A program made the position numbers and the translations under genes. Positions 59,415-64,000 of a stretch of DNA of 64,000 nucleotides are shown one piece after another (position 1 is the first letter of the stretch; each line of letters starts with the position of its first letter). Location: the NCBI RefSeq assembly GCF_003072645.1, contig NZ_CP028897.1:181001-245000 (forward strand), read 5' to 3'. This DNA comes from Dongshaea marina (GTDB lineage: Bacteria > Pseudomonadota > Gammaproteobacteria > Enterobacterales > Aeromonadaceae). The notes beneath the pieces are model-generated. The model was not told the origin of the DNA and ran no database searches. It saw only the letters and a list, made by a program, of their open reading frames with translations.

Positions 59415-59768
59415 ATGGATAAGAAAGCAGCCCGTATCCGTCGTGCAACTCGTGCACGCAAAAAGATGCAAGAGCTGGGTGCGACTCGTCTGGTGGTTCA
59501 CCGTACTCCGCGCCACACATATGCTCAGATCATCGCTGGGGACAACTCTGCTGTCCTGGCCTCTGCATCAACTGTAGAGAAAGCGATTGCTGAACAGCTC
59601 AAGCATACTGGTAACGCAGAAGCGGCGAGCCTGATCGGTAAGACTATTGCCGAGCGCGCTCTGGAGAAAGGTGTTGAAAAAGTATCTTTCGACCGTTCTG
59701 GTTTCCAATATCACGGTCGCGTAGCCAAGCTGGCTGACGCTGCGCGTGAAGCTGGTCTGAAGTTCTAA
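59415..59768 (+). CDS. rplR: 50S ribosomal protein L18
   Basis: A 117-aa 5S rRNA-binding protein with a basic N-terminus ([11 protein letters not shown]) and F-D-R-S-G-F-x-Y-H-G-R-V near the end. Confidence 0.97.
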   Translation: MDKKAARIRRATRARKKMQELGATRLVVHRTPRHTYAQIIAGDNSAVLASASTVEKAIAEQLKHTGNAEAASLIGKTIAERALEKGVEKVSFDRSGFQYHGRVAKLADAAREAGLKF

Positions 59769-59783
59769 GGTTTGGAGTGACTG

Positions 59784-60284
59784 ATGAGCAAAATCGAATC
59801 ACAAGCCGGTGACCTGCAGGAAAAGCTGATCGCAGTTAACCGTGTTTCTAAAGTTGTTAAAGGTGGTCGTATCTTCTCCTTCACTGCTCTGACAGTGGTA
59901 GGTGATGGTAACGGTCGCGTTGGGTTTGGTTACGGTAAGGCTAAAGAAGTTCCAGCTGCCATTCAAAAGGCAATGGAAAAGGCTCGCCGTAACATGCGCA
60001 CTGTAGAGCTGAAAGGCACTACTCTGCAGCACCCTGTTAAAGGTCGTCATTCTGGTTCGCGTGTTTACATGCAGCCTGCATCTGACGGTACTGGTATCAT
60101 CGCAGGTGGTGCAATGCGTGCGGTTCTGGAAGTTGTGGGTGTACACAACGTTCTGGCGAAGGCGTACGGCTCTACTAACCCAATCAACGTTGTTCGCGCA
60201 ACCATCGACGCTCTGGCGCATATGAAGTCTCCAGAGCAGGTAGCGGCGAAGCGTGGATTGAGCGTCGAAGAGATTCGGGGGTAA
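59784..60284 (+). CDS. rpsE: 30S ribosomal protein S5
   Basis: A 166-aa protein of the mRNA entry and decoding region: [14 protein letters not shown] and [14 protein letters not shown]. Sites known for spectinomycin resistance look wild type (V-K-G-G-R). Confidence 0.97.
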   Translation: MSKIESQAGDLQEKLIAVNRVSKVVKGGRIFSFTALTVVGDGNGRVGFGYGKAKEVPAAIQKAMEKARRNMRTVELKGTTLQHPVKGRHSGSRVYMQPASDGTGIIAGGAMRAVLEVVGVHNVLAKAYGSTNPINVVRATIDALAHMKSPEQVAAKRGLSVEEIRG

Positions 60285-60290
60285 TACGCT

Positions 60291-60470
60291 ATGTCTAAGA
60301 CTGTTAAAGTAACTCAGACTCGTAGCGCAATTGGCCGTCTGCCTAAGCACAAAGCTACTTTGCGTGGCCTGGGCTTGCGCCGCATTGGTCATACCGTTGA
60401 GCTGGAAGATACAGCTTGTGTACGCGGTATGATCAACAAGGTCTACTACATGGTTAAGGTTGAGGGGTAA
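60291..60470 (+). CDS. rpmD: 50S ribosomal protein L30
   Basis: A 59-aa protein: [15 protein letters not shown] and [10 protein letters not shown]. Lies in the 6-bp and 3-bp gaps between rpsE and rplO, as in all gammaproteobacteria. Confidence 0.97.
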   Translation: MSKTVKVTQTRSAIGRLPKHKATLRGLGLRRIGHTVELEDTACVRGMINKVYYMVKVEG

Positions 60471-60473
60471 GTT

Positions 60474-60908
60474 ATGCGTTTAAATACTCTTTCTCCTGCT
60501 GCTGGCTCTAAGCCATCTGCCAAGCGTGTAGGTCGTGGTATTGGTTCTGGCCTGGGCAAGACTTCTGGTCGTGGCCACAAGGGTCAAAAAGCTCGTTCTG
60601 GCGGCGGTGTTCGTCCAGGATTTGAGGGCGGCCAGATGCCACTTAAGCAACGTCTGCCTAAGTTTGGTTTCACCTCTCGTAAGGCTATGGTAACTGCTGA
60701 AGTTCGTCTTCATGAGATTGCCCAAGTCGAAGGTGACGTTGTTGATCTGAACGCTCTGAAGCAAGCAGGTCTGGTGACTAAGAACATTCTTTTCGGTAAG
60801 GTTGTTCTTTCTGGCAAGATCGAACGTGCTGTGACCGTTCGTGGTCTGCGTGTCACTAAAGGCGCTCGCGCGGCAATTGAAGCTGCTGGCGGTAAAATCG
60901 AGGGATAG
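60474..60908 (+). CDS. rplO: 50S ribosomal protein L15
   Basis: A 144-aa protein with a long Gly/Arg-rich extension ([18 protein letters not shown]) that threads into 23S rRNA, and a folded C-terminal domain. Confidence 0.97.
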   Translation: MRLNTLSPAAGSKPSAKRVGRGIGSGLGKTSGRGHKGQKARSGGGVRPGFEGGQMPLKQRLPKFGFTSRKAMVTAEVRLHEIAQVEGDVVDLNALKQAGLVTKNILFGKVVLSGKIERAVTVRGLRVTKGARAAIEAAGGKIEG

Positions 60909-60915
60909 TACATAG

Positions 60916-62247
60916 ATGGCTAAGAAACCAGGGCAAGTTGCAAAACCGCAAGGTGGATTGGGTGAACTGAAGAGTCGTTTACTCTTTGTTCTTATCGCGA
61001 TAATTGTTTTTCGCGCCGGATCCTATGTGCCAATTCCTGGTATTGACGCCTCCGTACTAGCCCAGCTGTTCCAGAAGCAGCAAGGGACCATCGTTGAACT
61101 GTTTAACATGTTCAGTGGTGGTGCCTTGGCTCGTGCCTCTATTTTCGCGCTGGGGATCATGCCGTATATTTCGGCATCGATCATTATCCAGCTGTTGACT
61201 GTGGTTCACCCCACTCTTGCTGAACTCAAGAAGGAAGGTGAATCTGGCCGTCGTAAGATCAGTCAATATACGCGATATGGCACGCTGATTCTGGGTACTG
61301 TTCAGGCCCTTGGTATCGCAACCGGCCTACCAAACATGATGCATGGTCTGGTGATTAATCCAGGCTTTGGCTTCTACTTCACGGCTGTAATCAGTCTGGT
61401 CACAGGAACCATGTTCCTGATGTGGCTGGGTGAGCAAGTTACAGAACGCGGAGTTGGTAACGGCATCTCGATCATCATTTTTGTCGGGATTGTTGCTGGT
61501 TTGCCTCGAGCCATCGGTGCTACCGTTGAGCAGGCGCGTCAGGGCGAATTGAATGTTTTAATCATGCTGTTGCTGGGCGTGATTGTTTTTGCAGTGACCT
61601 ACTTCGTCGTATTCGTCGAGCGTGGTCAAAGACGTATCGTAGTGAACTACGCGAAGCGTCAGCAGGGACGTCGTGTTTATGCAGCGCAAAGTACGCATCT
61701 GCCACTGAAGATCAATATGTCTGGGGTTATCCCGGCGATCTTCGCATCCAGCATCGTACTCTTCCCCGGAACCATAGTTTCATGGTTCGGGCAGGGTACA
61801 GGACCTGTTAAAGAGGTTCTGCAGTCTATTTCGATGAACCTGTCACCAGGTGAGCCGTTATATGACATGCTGTATGCGGCGGCGATTATCTTCTTCAGCT
61901 TCTTCTATACCGCGATGGTATTTAACCCTCGCGAGACAGCAGACAACCTGAAGAAGAGCGGAGCATTCATTCCAGGGATTCGTCCCGGGGAACAGACATC
62001 GCGTTACATCGACAAGGTAATGACCCGCCTGACACTGGCTGGTGCTCTTTACATGGTCTTTGTGTGCCTGGTGCCGCAGTTCCTAATGACTGCTTGGAAC
62101 GTTCAATTTTATTTTGGTGGTACATCACTGCTGATTATCGTAGTGGTTATCATGGACTTTATGGCACAGGTTCAGACCCTGATGATGCAAAATCAGTATG
62201 GGGATGTCCTGAAAAAAGCCAATCTGAAAGGCTACGGTCGACGTTAA
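60916..62247 (+). CDS. secY: Protein translocase subunit SecY
   Basis: A 443-aa inner-membrane protein with ten TM helices forming the SecYEG channel. Plug region [13 protein letters not shown] and cytosolic loops for SecA/ribosome contact ([15 protein letters not shown]) are seen. Located after rplO in the spc operon, 7-bp gap. Confidence 0.97.
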   Translation: MAKKPGQVAKPQGGLGELKSRLLFVLIAIIVFRAGSYVPIPGIDASVLAQLFQKQQGTIVELFNMFSGGALARASIFALGIMPYISASIIIQLLTVVHPTLAELKKEGESGRRKISQYTRYGTLILGTVQALGIATGLPNMMHGLVINPGFGFYFTAVISLVTGTMFLMWLGEQVTERGVGNGISIIIFVGIVAGLPRAIGATVEQARQGELNVLIMLLLGVIVFAVTYFVVFVERGQRRIVVNYAKRQQGRRVYAAQSTHLPLKINMSGVIPAIFASSIVLFPGTIVSWFGQGTGPVKEVLQSISMNLSPGEPLYDMLYAAAIIFFSFFYTAMVFNPRETADNLKKSGAFIPGIRPGEQTSRYIDKVMTRLTLAGALYMVFVCLVPQFLMTAWNVQFYFGGTSLLIIVVVIMDFMAQVQTLMMQNQYGDVLKKANLKGYGRR

Positions 62248-62279
62248 TTCAGATTCGGCGTATATTACGGAGTTAAGCA

Positions 62280-62393
62280 ATGAAAGTTCGTGCTTCCGTC
62301 AAGGCGATGTGTCGTAACTGTAAGGTCATCAAGCGCAACGGTGTTGTTCGTGTGATCTGCAGTGAGCCTCGCCACAAGCAACGTCAAGGCTAA
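62280..62393 (+). CDS. rpmJ: 50S ribosomal protein L36
   Basis: A 37-aa zinc-ribbon protein: [14 protein letters not shown], then V-I-C and R-H-K-Q-R-Q-G. The C-x2-C and C-x..H ligands make it the zinc-bound (C+) form. Last gene of the spc operon; too short for simple ORF scans. Confidence 0.96.
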   Translation: MKVRASVKAMCRNCKVIKRNGVVRVICSEPRHKQRQG

Positions 62394-62427
62394 TTTTTTA
62401 GCAATTAGTTCTTGAAATATGCTTCAA

Positions 62428-62517
62428 GGCTGGCTAAAGTAGCCAGCCCATATTTTGTGTAATTGGGTCCATTACCGTGTATCCTCAACGGGCTTTGCGG
62501 TTAATGGCTATTTTTTT
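62428..62517 (+). promoter_or_regulatory. spc/alpha junction: two hairpins, possible alpha-operon leader
   Basis: First hairpin GGCTGGCT-AAAGT-AGCCAGCC (62428-62448) with a weak T tail. Second stem CCATTACCG / CGGTTAATGG (62469-62507) followed by T7 (62511-62517), ending 20 bp before rpsM. In E. coli this place holds the S4-responsive alpha leader pseudoknot. I see a terminator-like shape rather than a certain pseudoknot. Confidence 0.45.
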
Positions 62518-62537
62518 GTGAAATTTAGGAGTGAACA

Positions 62538-62894
62538 GTGGCCCGTATCGCTGGCATTAACATTCCTGACCATAAGCACGCTGTCATCGCTTTGACCGCT
62601 ATTTATGGTATCGGACGCACTCGCGCACAAGAGATCTGTGCAGCGGCAGGTGTAGCCGAACAGGCAAAGATTAAAGAGTTGGATGAATCCCAGCTGGAAA
62701 CACTGCGTGAGCAGGTAGCTAAGTTTTCAGTGGAAGGTGACCTCCGTCGTGAAGTATCCATGAACATCAAGCGTTTGATGGATCTGGGTTGTTTCCGCGG
62801 CATCCGTCATCGTCGTAGCTTACCCGTTCGTGGTCAGCGTACCAAGACCAATGCGCGTACCCGTAAAGGTCCACGCAAGCCGATCAAGAAATAA
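62538..62894 (+). CDS. rpsM: 30S ribosomal protein S13
   Basis: A 118-aa 30S head protein starting with GTG, as in E. coli, behind [18 protein letters not shown] and [22 protein letters not shown]. First gene of the alpha operon. Confidence 0.97.
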   Translation: MARIAGINIPDHKHAVIALTAIYGIGRTRAQEICAAAGVAEQAKIKELDESQLETLREQVAKFSVEGDLRREVSMNIKRLMDLGCFRGIRHRRSLPVRGQRTKTNARTRKGPRKPIKK

Positions 62895-62909
62895 CGGGAA
62901 GGTGTAGAG

Positions 62910-63299
62910 ATGGCGAAAGCTCCGACTCGTACGCGTAAGCGTATCAAAAAGCAAGTAAGTGACGGCGTAGCCCACGTACATGCTTCTTTTAACAACACGA
63001 TCATCACCATCACCGATCGTCAAGGTAATGCTCTTTCCTGGGCTACCGCTGGCGGTTCTGGTTTCCGTGGTTCTCGTAAGTCCACTCCATTTGCTGCCCA
63101 GGTCGCTGCAGAGCGCGCTGGTAACGTAGCAAAAGAGTATGGTCTGAAGAATCTGGAAGTAATGGTTAAAGGGCCAGGTCCAGGTCGTGAGTCTTCAATC
63201 CGTGCGTTGAATGCGGTTGGTTTCCGTATCACCAACATCACTGATGTGACTCCAATTCCTCACAATGGCTGTCGTCCTCCTAAGAAGCGTCGCGTTTAA
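62910..63299 (+). CDS. rpsK: 30S ribosomal protein S11
   Basis: A 129-aa platform protein: [18 protein letters not shown] and C-terminal [18 protein letters not shown]. Confidence 0.98.
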   Translation: MAKAPTRTRKRIKKQVSDGVAHVHASFNNTIITITDRQGNALSWATAGGSGFRGSRKSTPFAAQVAAERAGNVAKEYGLKNLEVMVKGPGPGRESSIRALNAVGFRITNITDVTPIPHNGCRPPKKRRV

Positions 63300-63340
63300 T
63301 CGCGTTACCGCCTCTTAGTTAGGAATGTTGGAGAAAGAAC

Positions 63341-63961
63341 ATGGCAAGATATTTGGGGCCTAAGCTAAAGCTTAGCCGTCGCGAAGGCACAGACCTCTTC
63401 TTGAAGTCTGGTGTCCGCGCAATCGATTCAAAGTGTAAGATTGATACTGCTCCTGGTCAGCACGGTGCTCGTAAGCCTCGTCTGTCTGACTACGGTATGC
63501 AGCTGCGCGAAAAGCAGAAAGTACGTCGTATGTACGGCGTAATGGAAAAGCAATTCCGCAAGTATTACAAAGAAGCTGCCCGTCGTAAGGGTAACACCGG
63601 TGAAGTACTGCTTCAGCTGCTGGAAGGCCGCCTGGACAACGTAGTTTATCGCATGGGTTACGGTGCGACTCGCGCAGAAGCTCGTCAGCTGGTTAGCCAC
63701 AAGGCTATCACTGTAAACGGTCAGGTAGTTAACGTACCTTCGTTCTCAGTGTCTGCAGATGACAATGTGAGCATCCGCGAGAAGGCTAAAAAGCAAACTC
63801 GTATTAAAGCAGCTCTTGAGTTGGCAGATCAGCGTGAGAAGCCAACATGGGTTGAGGTCGACGCGGCTAAGATGGAAGGTGTGTTCAAGCGCGTTCCTGA
63901 GCGTACTGACCTGTCTGCTGAAATTAACGAACAGTTAATCGTCGAACTTTACTCTAAGTAA
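63341..63961 (+). CDS. rpsD: 30S ribosomal protein S4
   Basis: A 206-aa primary assembly protein and, in E. coli, translational repressor of the alpha operon. [16 protein letters not shown] and S4 domain [11 protein letters not shown]. Confidence 0.98.
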   Translation: MARYLGPKLKLSRREGTDLFLKSGVRAIDSKCKIDTAPGQHGARKPRLSDYGMQLREKQKVRRMYGVMEKQFRKYYKEAARRKGNTGEVLLQLLEGRLDNVVYRMGYGATRAEARQLVSHKAITVNGQVVNVPSFSVSADDNVSIREKAKKQTRIKAALELADQREKPTWVEVDAAKMEGVFKRVPERTDLSAEINEQLIVELYSK

Positions 63962-63985
63962 GGCTAGCTTCTAAGAGAGGATATA

Positions 63986-64000
63986 ATGCAGGGTTCTGTA
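63986..64000 (+). CDS. rpoA: RNA polymerase alpha subunit, first five codons
   Basis: ATG with AGAGAGG upstream and M-Q-G-S-V, the start of RpoA, directly after rpsD as in the alpha operon. The rest lies beyond the window. Confidence 0.9.

Overview
The window is a chromosomal segment of a gammaproteobacterium, most like the Aeromonadales/Vibrionales/Alteromonadales branch. The evidence is gene order: yicC | rph-pyrE-slmA-dut-coaBC, envC-gpmI-yibN-secB-gpsA, nfuA-gntX-bioH, tex-greB, hslO-hslR next to a gspC-N type II secretion operon, and a complete S10-spc-alpha ribosomal block. The protein sequences are close to Escherichia/Vibrio/Aeromonas versions. I do not name a species.

Layout. 1-2570: two AT-rich minus-strand accessory genes. 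One is a pentein-type (peptidylarginine/agmatine deiminase-like) enzyme and the next a toxin-type glycosyltransferase; each is broken by a single-base shift in a homopolymer. 2956-10990: a DUF6482-like protein, a CitS-type carboxylate transporter, a VOC protein, yicC/rph, a D-2-hydroxyacid dehydrogenase, pyrE, a 270-bp MITE-like element, a small winged-helix protein, a bacteriohemerythrin and a solute-binding protein. 11068-27307: core genes for division control (slmA), nucleotide and CoA metabolism (dut, coaBC, panM), murein hydrolase activation (envC), glycolysis (gpmI), export (secB), phospholipid synthesis (gpsA), Fe-S maturation (nfuA), biotin (bioH), transcription (tex, greB) and gluconeogenesis (pckA).

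27498-33847: a sialic acid catabolic cluster (nanA, nanK, an SSS-type sialate symporter, yhcH, manA, nanR) with a recognisable NanR operator in front of nanA. No nanE is present here. 33919-35234: redox chaperone Hsp33 and HslR, followed by the second copy of the 270-bp element. 35724-47137: gspCDEFGHIJKLMN, one tightly packed operon, but gspD and gspE carry three one-base deletions in C/G runs. 47138-47751: a non-coding stretch dense in short hairpins, five of which share the same apex sequence. 47752-51338: an arsR-acr3 arsenite module, an acidic unknown protein, a CHMI-like tautomerase and a P1-family peptidase. 51570-64000: the S10, spc and alpha ribosomal protein operons, ending in the first codons of rpoA.

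All five frame breaks I found are repaired by adding one G or C to a homopolymer. That pattern fits under-called homopolymers in the assembly at least as well as real gene decay. The C9 tract in the glycosyltransferase gene could also be a genuine phase-variation switch. No tRNA, rRNA, CRISPR array or intact transposase gene was seen.
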